From NCBI GenBank assembly GCA_963724985.1, contig CAVRWV010000022.1, positions 124,001 through 188,000 of the forward strand: 64,000 nucleotides of DNA, written 5' to 3'. This DNA comes from JAJPJE01 sp963724985 (GTDB lineage Bacteria > Acidobacteriota > Terriglobia > Terriglobales > Acidobacteriaceae). Below, one piece after another: positions 34,952 to 42,609 of the stretch. How positions within the stretch are numbered: the stretch's first letter is position 1; each line of letters begins with the position of its first letter. A program made the translations under genes and the position numbers. The notes below the pieces were generated by a model, which made no database searches, had not been told where the DNA came from, and saw nothing but the letters and a program-made list of their open reading frames with translations.

Positions 34952-35431
34952 ATGCCGTCTATGGGTCTGATTGTCCGTTCTTCCGATCTTCATGCCGCCG
35001 GAGTGTTCGCTACCACCCGAATCTCCAAAGGCGAGCAGGTAGTTGAATACACCGGACCGCGCATCTCGCAGTCCGAGGGCTCGCGTCTTTACGACGATCG
35101 CCCGATAACTTATCTGTTCGCTCTCGACGATCCGGAGCTTCTGATTGACGGACACGGTACTGCAGCTTTTATCAATCACAGTTGCGACCCCAACTGCGAG
35201 ACGGAAGAGATCGACGGGCACGTCTGGGTTTGCGCTATCCGCAATATTAAGCCGGGCGATGAAATCACCTACGATTACAACCTGTTTGACGGCGAAGGTG
35301 ATGCCCCCTGCTACTGCGGATCAAAGCGTTGCCGCGGAACTCTGTATTCGCGCGAAGAAATCCGTCGCCGCGAGCGCGCAGCCAAAAAAGAACGCTTGCT
35401 GACGAAGAAGAAATCTCGAGCTGTCCCTTAA
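34952..35431 (+). CDS. SET-domain protein-lysine methyltransferase
   Basis: This 159-residue protein has a full SET domain: GVFATTRISKGEQVVEYTG (start), FINHSCDPNCETEE (NHSC knot motif) and IKPGDEITYDYNL (catalytic Tyr). A Cys-rich post-SET-like tail, CYCGSKRCRG, would bind zinc. Such proteins use SAM to methylate lysines; bacterial targets are unknown. The start ATGCCGTCTATG leaves two candidate ATGs three codons apart. It overlaps the convergent STAS gene by 4 bp at the 3' end. Confidence 0.9.
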   Translation: MPSMGLIVRSSDLHAAGVFATTRISKGEQVVEYTGPRISQSEGSRLYDDRPITYLFALDDPELLIDGHGTAAFINHSCDPNCETEEIDGHVWVCAIRNIKPGDEITYDYNLFDGEGDAPCYCGSKRCRGTLYSREEIRRRERAAKKERLLTKKKSRAVP

Positions 35432-35784
35432 GCACTCATTGAGCGCGAAAAAGACTTGATCGCCTTATCTTCGCTGTCGAAAACATCGAAGACCGTGAGC
35501 AACTTGGTCATCTGCAGCAGATCCAGCATGCGTTCGTGAAGATTGGCGAGCCGGATGGTAGATCCGATTTTGCGCGACGACGTGTAGAGACCTACCAATG
35601 TTCCCAGGCCGCCGCTGTCGATGTGCGTGGTCTCCGCCAGGTCCATCACGATGTTCTTTGTCTCCGGCAGCAGCCCTTTCACCATCTCGCGCAAGGCTAC
35701 TGCCTCCTCGCCGAAAACGATACGGCCCTTGCAGCGGATCACGGTAACGTCGTCGATGACGTGTTTTTCCAACTTCAATTGCAT
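35428..35784 (-). CDS. STAS-domain anti-sigma-factor antagonist
   Basis: This 118-residue SpoIIAA-like protein starts at ATG 35784, preceded by GGGGTGG. The STAS core includes VTVIRCKGRIVFGEEA and HIDSGGLGTLVGLYTSS, with Ser57 in the position phosphorylated in SpoIIAA/RsbV. Its unphosphorylated form would bind an anti-sigma kinase. It follows flgE by 103 bp on the same strand and could be transcribed with the hook genes. No partner kinase or phosphatase is in the window. Confidence 0.88.
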   Translation of the reverse strand: MQLKLEKHVIDDVTVIRCKGRIVFGEEAVALREMVKGLLPETKNIVMDLAETTHIDSGGLGTLVGLYTSSRKIGSTIRLANLHERMLDLLQMTKLLTVFDVFDSEDKAIKSFSRSMSA

Positions 35785-35887
35785 GCAACCACCCCAACGC
35801 AACGGTATTAAATACCGGTTTTGCCGAGAGTAGCCGCGATTGCCGTTGTTAGCAAGCGCTTTCATTTACGACCACTTCCGCGAGCGA

Positions 35888-37126
35888 TCATCCCTGCTTC
35901 AAATTAATCGTGTCTTGGGTGATCTGGTCGAAAGTGGTTACCGTGCGAGCGTTCGCTTCAAACGCACGCTGCGCCTGAATCAGGTTCGCGAACTCGGTTG
36001 CAATGTCGACGTTTGAGAGCTCCAGTGCGCCTCCGGTCACCTTCCCTCTGCCGCCGGTGCCCGGTGCGCCAACGGTAGCTGCACCCGAAGCAAGCGTGGG
36101 AGCGTAGTTATTTCCGCCAGTTCGCATCAGGCCCTGGGTGTTGGCAAAATTCGCCAGCGCCAGTTGGCCCAGCGTCGCGGTCTTGCCATTGCTGAATGTG
36201 CCTTCGATCACGCCATCGCTGCCTATGGCGAAGCTCTGCAGCGACCCTGCTCCAAAACCATCCTGGTTCGCGGACGACGGACTGCTGGCCGAGGCGACCT
36301 GCGAGATCATGCCCGCTCCGTTCTGATACAGCTGCCAGGTGAAGTTGATGTCTGCCGCGCTGTCGGCCAGCTTCGTAACCGTTATCCCGGCCACATCCGC
36401 CGCTGGAGTCGTAAGATTTCCGGAGCTGTCGAACGTCATCGTGCCGGTTTTGACAACTTGCGGAGTCGCTGCGCCAACATCTGCGCCCGGAATTGTGATC
36501 TGGTAATCCCAGGCGTTCGCTGCCGTCTTCGTGAACTGGAAGGTCAGAACATGGCCCTCTCCGAGCGTATCGTAGACCGTAACCGGAGTGCTGTACGGAT
36601 CGTTCAGCGCGGTCCGAGAATCCAGATTGGCTGTCATTTCCACTTTGGTTGTCGCATTCGGCGGACTCACCGTGCCACTTCCCACCTGCAACGGCGAGAG
36701 CCCCTGTGTCTGGCTGATCGCTCCGTTGACCGCAGGAAATCCCAGCACCTCCTGGCCATCTGCCGTGACCAGATAACCATCTGTGCTCTTCGAAAAATTA
36801 CCTGCTCTGGTGTACGAGTTCACACCATTGTTGTCCTGCACTACGAAAAATCCGTCACCACCGATGGCTACGTTCGTGTCTACGCCCGTGCTGTCAGTGC
36901 TTCCTGGAGTGAAGTTCGTATCAATCACTCCAACCTTTGTGCCCGCGCCGACCTGTATGGGATCGCCACTGCCTGACGATCCGATCGTCTGATAAAACAG
37001 ATCGGAAAACATGCTCTGTGCCCGCTTGTAGCCAACCGTATTCAGGTTAGCGAGGTTGTTCGCGATGGTCGCCAGCGCTGTGGAACTGGCGTTCAAGCCT
37101 GACAATGGAATCGAAAATTGTGGCAT
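35888..37126 (-). CDS. flgE: Flagellar hook protein FlgE
   Basis: FlgE polymerises into the hook joining filament and basal body. The 412-residue protein has the rod/hook N-terminal motif SGLNASSTALATIANNLANLNTVGYKRAQSMFSDLFYQ, a FlgE-type central region (GDGFFVVQDNNGVNSYTRAGNFSKSTDGYLVTADGQEVLGFPA) and the C-terminal helix VDIATEFANLIQAQRAFEANARTVTTFDQITQDTINLKQG. It is the last gene of the fliK-flgD-flgE unit (19-bp gap to flgD). Length is normal. Confidence 0.92.
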   Translation of the reverse strand: MPQFSIPLSGLNASSTALATIANNLANLNTVGYKRAQSMFSDLFYQTIGSSGSGDPIQVGAGTKVGVIDTNFTPGSTDSTGVDTNVAIGGDGFFVVQDNNGVNSYTRAGNFSKSTDGYLVTADGQEVLGFPAVNGAISQTQGLSPLQVGSGTVSPPNATTKVEMTANLDSRTALNDPYSTPVTVYDTLGEGHVLTFQFTKTAANAWDYQITIPGADVGAATPQVVKTGTMTFDSSGNLTTPAADVAGITVTKLADSAADINFTWQLYQNGAGMISQVASASSPSSANQDGFGAGSLQSFAIGSDGVIEGTFSNGKTATLGQLALANFANTQGLMRTGGNNYAPTLASGAATVGAPGTGGRGKVTGGALELSNVDIATEFANLIQAQRAFEANARTVTTFDQITQDTINLKQG

Positions 37127-37145
37127 ACACTCTCTCCTGAAATCG

Positions 37146-37394
37146 TTATTTGCCCGCTGCCGGCGTAGAACCTAATTGAGCCACGTCCTGCTGTATCTGC
37201 GTCACTTCGTCCAACAAATTCAACTGCACCATCTGACTCGCCAGTTGATTCCCATCCATCGGCGACATGGGATCCTGATTCTGCAGTTGTGCAAGCAATA
37301 ACTGCATGAACACAGAACTTGTATCGCTTGTCGTCGAAGTCGTTGGCGTCGTGCTGCCCGATATGTCTGCATGAGTTGCTGATGTGACGTTCAT
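37146..37394 (-). CDS. flgD: Flagellar hook-assembly (cap) protein FlgD, short form
   Basis: FlgD caps the growing hook. ATG 37394 is preferred (GAGGAAG upstream), giving only 82 residues. The FlgD N-terminal signature is present: SSVFMQLLLAQLQNQDPMSPMDGNQLASQMVQLNLLDEVTQIQQDV. The Ig-like and tudor-like C-terminal domains seen in enterobacterial FlgD (about 230 residues) are missing; the frame ends cleanly with STPAAGK. It lies 7 bp after fliK and 19 bp before flgE. Confidence 0.88.
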   Translation of the reverse strand: MNVTSATHADISGSTTPTTSTTSDTSSVFMQLLLAQLQNQDPMSPMDGNQLASQMVQLNLLDEVTQIQQDVAQLGSTPAAGK

Positions 37395-37401
37395 TTCTTC
37401 C

Positions 37402-39119
37402 TCACACGTGTACGCTGATGCCTCGTCGCGCAATGGTCGCAACCATCTCGACAGGCAGCTCGCTACTTTCTGAAATTGATTTTGCCGCACGATAAAATGC
37501 GGACGCCGGCGGCCGCGAGAACTCCTGCGACGGATGCTGCTGTCCATTTCCGTACTCGGACGCAAGCGTTGAACCCATATCATGAAATTTCACTTCACCA
37601 AGCCGCAGATCGCGTTCCCGAAGGGTGTTCTCCAGGCCCGGCAACTCTGAAACCAGCGCGGAGCGGACCTCGTGTCTCTCCACTCCGAGCGATACTCCTA
37701 CACTGCCGTCGTGGACGGTGGCCTTTACGTCGATCGTGCCGAGTGTCTCCGAACGCACGCCGATGTGCATCTCCGCCTGGCCATCCCGCTCGAACATGCG
37801 GACTGCGCGCACGACATCAGCCGGACTAGTGACCGGCGCTACAATCTCCGGCGCACTCATCTGTCCGCCCTGAGGCAGTTTCGCGGCAGCAGGGTGCTCC
37901 GTATTCGCAGGTACGCTCGGCGTGTTAACCACAGGGTGCCTTCCCGGCAAAACCTCCGGCATTTTCTCCCCGTTGACTCTCGCGAGGGCTTGCTTCACCT
38001 GTTCGTCCGACGGCGTTCCTGGCTGTGCAGTTGTTGCACCAGCACGCTGCTCAAGACGCTTGCCTTCTTCCAACCCGCCTCTGTGATCTCTAGTCCCTTT
38101 TAAGTTCTCGAGCGGCGAAGCTGATTTCGTGTCGTTCCCTTTAGGTTGAGGCCGGTCGACAGGTGTTTTCGCCTGGAGCGGCTCCATTGCACTAACTCTG
38201 CTCAGGTTACCTTCTTCGAGCGGAGTGCTCACTGTGTCATTGTTCGTCAACACTGGGAAGGCCGGGATGGCTTCTGCGACAGGATCGAACGGCGCGGGCG
38301 CTTCTGTCTGATCAATCGGAGGCGGTGCGGCTTCCGGCGAACTCGCCGATTGCATCTGACCTTGCTCTTTTTCAGATACTGCTTTCTTCTTCTCATGCAC
38401 CTCGCCTGAAGTGCGCTGCGAAATATCGTCTTTGTGCCTGGTCTGTGCGATCGGACTGCTGGCTCTCACCGGCTCTGACTCTGCCTTGACTGTATTGAAA
38501 GGCACATCGGCTACCTGAGTTTCTGCTTCTTTACCGCCTGCCTTAGCCGGCTGCCGATGATCATCTTTCGCAGCGTGGACCTCTTGTGCTTCGCTCGGAT
38601 CGGCCATTTGCATTTGTTGAAGTGGTTCCACGATCCTCTTTTCGTCAACCACTCCCGCGAAGTGCTTCCAGCTACGCATCCGGCGTTCAACTGGAGTCAC
38701 TGGAGCGTCGTTCCCGCCACTGCCGTCGACTGTGTCAACTATGTTCTGCTTTGTAACGGCTGCTGCCGGATTCGTGACAGCCTTGGCAGGCACTGCGGTC
38801 GCACTCTCAATACCTGCGGGAGTGACAGCGATCGCATTGACCGGCGTCAGATTGAGCGCGGTATCACTGCAGGGACTACAAACGGCAGGTCAATATCCGC
38901 TTGCTGCCTGAGATTCGCTCCAGCGTCGTCTTTTTTGTCTTTGCTCTTCTCAGGCTTGCCGCCCATACGACTTTCTTGAATTGGATTGGCGTCATCGATG
39001 TACTTAGTCAATTCCGTCCCGAAGGCCTTACCGTCTTTCGCCGTTGGACCTCCGGTAGGTGAGAACAACCCGGCCAAGCCTTGTGCCTGACTGCCGCCGC
39101 CCTGTGGGATCGCGTCCAC
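37402..39119 (-). pseudogene. fliK: Flagellar hook-length control protein FliK, one frameshift
   Basis: FliK measures hook length and switches export specificity. The C-terminal Flg_hook domain is clear in the second frame (AEMHIGVRSETLGTIDVKATVHDGSVGVSLGVERHEVRSALVSELPGLENTLRERDLRLGEVKFHD). The N-terminal part (GTG 39119, DAIPQGGGSQAQGLAGLF...ADIDLPFVVPAV) is in another frame that stops at 38847. The second frame stays open upstream to about 38893 and reads SDTALNLTPVNAIAVTPAG before its own first start codon at 38793. One missing base between about 38847 and 38893 would join both into one Pro/Glu-rich FliK of about 570 residues. A sigma-54-type promoter lies immediately upstream (39133-39147). 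Confidence 0.75.
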
Positions 39120-39132
39120 GCAATGTTTAAGT

Positions 39133-39147
39133 GCAAGCGGATCGCCA
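39133..39147 (-). promoter_or_regulatory. Sigma-54 (-24/-12) promoter in front of fliK
   Basis: On the minus strand the site reads TGGCGATCCGCTTGC, matching TGGCAC-N5-TTGCW with GG and GC exactly 10 bp apart. The predicted transcript start is near 39121, only 2 nt before the GTG at 39119, so either the message is leaderless or translation starts at a later TTG (for example near 39077). Confidence 0.6.
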
Positions 39148-39214
39148 GAGAGATTGGGAAAATTAAAGATTGTTGGAGATTTGTCGAGACGGAGAGATTA
39201 GAGGCTTCATCAAC

Positions 39215-39655
39215 TCAGCTGCCGGCGATCCTACCGCGGCGAAGCAGAAATAGTTCATCGACGAGGGCCTGCTCGCGCCGCGCTCGTTCTGCATCGTAGA
39301 TGTTCTTTCCCTGCATGTAGAGATTTTCCAAAACCTGGCGCTTCTGTCTTGCTCGAGAAAACTCGGCGAGCTTAGCTGCTGCCTGCTGCTTCGCCGCCAG
39401 CAAAGACTGCTCGAAGTCCAAACGCTTTCTCTGGTAATACGGTTCACCCCATATCTCGAGTTCTGCGGCCTTAACTCCTCTGTCGAGCGCCGACGACCGC
39501 CCTGTGCGCCACTCCATACGCTCGCGCTCCAATTGCGAAAGGGAGACTTCCACTCGCTGCACCTGCTGATTTGCTGCCTGCAACTCGAGCCAACTGCGAT
39601 GTTCCAGGTTCTCCCGAAACCGAAGCAGCGTGGCCAGCGGGAAGCGGTACGCCAT
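39215..39655 (-). CDS. fliJ: Flagellar export chaperone FliJ
   Basis: FliJ is the coiled-coil stalk of the flagellar type III export ATPase. ATG 39655 gives 146 residues, almost entirely helical with heptad character (FPLATLLRFRENLEHRSWLELQAANQQVQRVEVSLSQLERERMEWR...YYQRKRLDFEQSLLAAKQQAAAKLAEF). It starts 2 bp after the fliI stop codon, the usual gene order. TTG 39661 is an alternative start overlapping that stop. Confidence 0.82.
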   Translation of the reverse strand: MAYRFPLATLLRFRENLEHRSWLELQAANQQVQRVEVSLSQLERERMEWRTGRSSALDRGVKAAELEIWGEPYYQRKRLDFEQSLLAAKQQAAAKLAEFSRARQKRQVLENLYMQGKNIYDAERARREQALVDELFLLRRGRIAGS

Positions 39656-39657
39656 TT

Positions 39658-40970
39658 TCAATTCCCGAGCGCCAGCAATTGCTGAATGTTATCGTCGAGT
39701 TTGGCCATCTTCGCTGAATCCTGCCTCAGGAAATCTTCAACTCTCGGCAACATCGACAGTGCTTTATCCAGATCTTTGTCGGTACCTTTCTGGTATGCCC
39801 CAATTCGAACCAGGTCCTCCGAGCGCGTGTACAGCGCCAACAGTGATCGCAATTCCGCGGCTCTGTTGCGGTGTTCGTCCGAACAGACCGCAGGCATCAG
39901 GCGGCTCAGGCTGTTTAATATCGAAATCGGTGGATAGTGCCCTCGTGCTGCCAGTTCGCGATCGAGCAGCACGTGGCCGTCAAGCAGCGAGCGCACGGCA
40001 TCACCAGCGGATCCTGCTGATCGTCGCCCTCCATCAGCACGGTATAAAACGCAGTGATGCTGCCCGTGCGCGAATCGTCCGGCCGTTCGACCAATCGCGA
40101 CAGCAGCGTGAAGACACGAAGGTGTATATCCCTTAGCCGTCGGCGGCTCTCCGGCCGCCAGTCCGATCTCGCGTTGCGCCATCGCGAATCGCGTGAGTGA
40201 ATCGACGACGAGCAGAACCTGTTTTGCCTGTGCGCGCAGAAATATTCCGCAACCGTCGTAGCCGCGAGGGCCGCACGTATCGCAACAGAGGCGATTGGTC
40301 CGATGTGGAAACCACCACGACGGATCGCGACGCCGCCCCGCCTCACCTAGCTCCTCCAGGAACTCTCCCACTTCGCGCCGCGCTCACCTACCAACGCCAA
40401 CACCGTCATATCGGCGGACGTTCCCGCGCCATCATTCCGATGAGCGTGCTCTTGCCCACGCCGCTGCCGCCGAAAATTCCCATGCGCTGTCCGCGGCCGC
40501 AGGTCAGGAACCGTCAACAGCGCGGACGCCGCAGCCCAGCGGTTCGCGAATCGGCAACGCGACAAGCGGCGACGGCGCCGCTCCGTCAACCGCTATGCTA
40601 CTGAGCCCGCGCCGCATACGGTCCCAGGCTATCAAGCGGCTGTCCCGCAGCATCAATCACGCGCCCCAGCAATCGACTCTCCAGCACGGATCACCGGACG
40701 CTGTCCCCAGGTGAGAATGCGGTCACCATAACGAATTCCCTGCGGCCGCTCCAGGCAGCATCGAGAGAACCTTCGCTGCCGCGAAATCCAACGATCTCTC
40801 CGCCAAAGCGACGACCTGCCGCTTCCACTTCGCAGCATTCGCCTACCGAACAAAACGGGCCATCGGATTCCAGCAGAGTGCCCCACAACCTGGCTCACTT
40901 TGCCCTGCCAGCGATTCGAGCAGCTGTTGTTCACGCTTTCGAAATAGGGTTCGAGCAGCGATCGGCTCAC
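39658..40970 (-). pseudogene. fliI: Flagellar export ATPase FliI, multiply frameshifted
   Basis: The span equals a complete FliI (about 438 codons), starting at GTG 40970 (SRSLLEPYFESVNN) and ending at 39658 (NNIQQLLALGN). Conserved FliI pieces appear in order but in changing frames: LLESDGPFCSVGECCEV, IVGFRGSE, VLSMLPGAAAG, IRYGDRILTWGQRPV, LLGRVIDAAGQPLD, Walker A GGSGVGKST (about 40455-40480), VLALVGERG, EFLEELGEAGR, ALAATTVAEYFCA, QVLLVVDSLTRFAMAQREIG, FTLLSRLVERP and ITAFYTVLMEGDDQQDPL. From about 40000 to the stop the frame is clean. More than ten single-base indels are needed, all between about 40000 and 40970. As given, no functional ATPase can be made; sequence error is the likelier cause. 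Confidence 0.8.
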
Positions 40971-41606
40971 TCCGCCTTCGGCCCGCTGCGCCAGCAGATC
41001 GAAGAATCCCTGTTCAATCTCTTTCAGGTGCGCCTCCACTCCAATCTCGGTTGTACCCACGCTGGCTTCGACGACACACGACGTGTCTGTCATAGCCTCG
41101 TCGGCAAGCACATCGACACGTTGCGATAGATTTCGTTCGTTCCCCAGGAATCGCCGCCACTCATCTGCCAGGGGCGGCGTAACCCGCAGGGAAATCTGCG
41201 TCTCCTCCTGGAGTTTGTCGAGCGTCACTCGCACCACGGCCCGCAGGAACAGCGGATCCAGTTGCGCTTCCCGATGCAAAATCTTGCGAGCGATCGCCAT
41301 CGCCAACTGAATCACCTCCGCTTCCACGGCGCGAAAATAGCGTGCCTGCTCCGCATAAAACGAATTGAGAGCCGCCGTGAGAATTGCGCGCTCTTCACGG
41401 ATCGCGGACTCGTAGTCCGCTCGCGCCGCCGCCTCTCCCTCCTGGCGGCCCGCTTGCCGCGCATACGATTCCCGCCGCGCAAGCTTTTCTTCCGTGATCT
41501 CCGCTTCCTCGGACGAAGAACCGGAGTTCTGCGTCCCTCCTCCGCCGCTCACCACCGGATACTCGAACTCCTTAATCGCTGTCCTTGCTTCAGACCATGT
41601 ACTCAT
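40653..41606 (-). CDS. fliH: Flagellar export regulator FliH, reading on into fliI
   Basis: FliH binds and regulates FliI at the export gate. Residues 1 to about 212 are FliH-like: helical, Glu/Arg/Ala-rich (ARRESYARQAGRQEGEAAARADYESAIREERAILTAALNSFYAEQ) followed by the ATP-synthase-delta-like part (VIQLAMAIARKILHREAQLDPLFLRAVVRVTLDKLQ...GVEAHLKEIEQGFFDLLAQRAE). FliH should end near 40968; here the frame continues through the FliI N-terminus to 40653. Removing one G from GAAGGCGGAGTGA would create a TGA overlapping the fliI GTG. Its start overlaps the end of fliG by 17 bp. Confidence 0.8.
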   Translation of the reverse strand: MSTWSEARTAIKEFEYPVVSGGGGTQNSGSSSEEAEITEEKLARRESYARQAGRQEGEAAARADYESAIREERAILTAALNSFYAEQARYFRAVEAEVIQLAMAIARKILHREAQLDPLFLRAVVRVTLDKLQEETQISLRVTPPLADEWRRFLGNERNLSQRVDVLADEAMTDTSCVVEASVGTTEIGVEAHLKEIEQGFFDLLAQRAEGGVSRSLLEPYFESVNNSCSNRWQGKVSQVVGHSAGIRWPVLFGRRMLRSGSGRSSLWRRDRWISRQRRFSRCCLERPQGIRYGDRILTWGQRPVIRAGESIAGARD

Positions 41607-42607
41607 CTTCGCCCTCAGTTTTCAGCGTCAGCTTTCCTTCGCTCTCCATCTTTCTGGCGATTGCCACCACCTCCTGCTGCGCCTTGGAGACCTCTTTCGA
41701 GCGCACCGGCCCGAGAATTTCGATATCTTCCTTCAACATTTCAACCGCGCGCGATGACATCGACTTGAATACATGGCTGCGCATATCCTCCGACGCTCCC
41801 TTCAAAGCAACAGCCAGCGTCTTCTTGTCGAGATGCGCCAGCAGTTCGCGAATTCCGGTCTCGGGCACGCCCAGAAAGTCTTCGAAGGTAAACATCAGGT
41901 TGCGTATATTCACCGCGACCTTCGCATCCTGTTTCTCGATTACCTCAAGAATCGATCGCGCGGCATTCGGCTCCAACCGGTTCAACATGTCGGCGACGCC
42001 CTTCAATCCGGCATACGCGCGCCTGCTCTGCTCGCCCAGTGATTGCAGTCGGTTGTGCAACACTAGCGATACCTTCTGCGCCACGTCCGGCGAAAACTGG
42101 CGTAGTTGCGCCAGGCGTGTCACTGCCTCTGCTCTCACTGTCTCCGGCAACCGCATCAACAACGTGCATGCCTGCTTCGAATCCAGGTGCGCGAGGATCA
42201 ACGCAATCGTTTGCGGGTGTTCGCTCTCCAGAAATTTCGCCAGCTGCTGCGGATCGGATTTTTGCAGCGAATCCAGCTTGCCGGCGCTCATCTCTTGCGC
42301 CCGCGCCACCTGATCCATCAGATGTGCGCGCACCATCTTCGCCAAAGGCTTTGACCAGCAGACGCTTGGCATAATCGCTTCCCCCTTGCGCCATGTAATC
42401 CTGGGTGAGCGTCAGCTTGTGATATTCCTCCAGGATCTGTAGCGCCGTTTGCGCATTGATCGTTTGAAGCTCGCCAATTTCCTGCGTGAGTCTCTCAACA
42501 TCTGTGTCCGATAAATTCTTGTAGACGGTGCTGGCCGCATCTTCGCCCAGCAGACAGACGAGGATTGCAGCCTTCTTAGCGCCACTGATTTGTATTCCCT
42601 GGGCCAT
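41590..42607 (-). pseudogene. fliG: Flagellar motor switch protein FliG, one frameshift
   Basis: FliG forms the rotor ring that contacts the stator. The N-terminal third (ATG 42607: MAQGIQISGAKKAAILVCLLGEDAASTVYKNL...SDYAKRLLVKAFGED) and the rest (AHLMDQVARAQEMSAGKLDSLQKSDPQQLAKFLESEHPQTIALILAHL...FLGVPETGIRELLAHLDKKTLAVALKGASEDMRSHVFKSMSSRAVEML) are in different frames. The C-terminal torque helix region is intact. One base must be gained or lost near 42330-42345. The total length (about 338 residues) is normal. It starts 2 bp after fliF. Confidence 0.82.
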
Positions 42608-42609
42608 CG

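Noticed and set aside
38847..38893. Programmed ribosomal frameshift in fliK
   Set aside because: No slippery heptamer or downstream pseudoknot seen, and other genes in the window show similar random indels.
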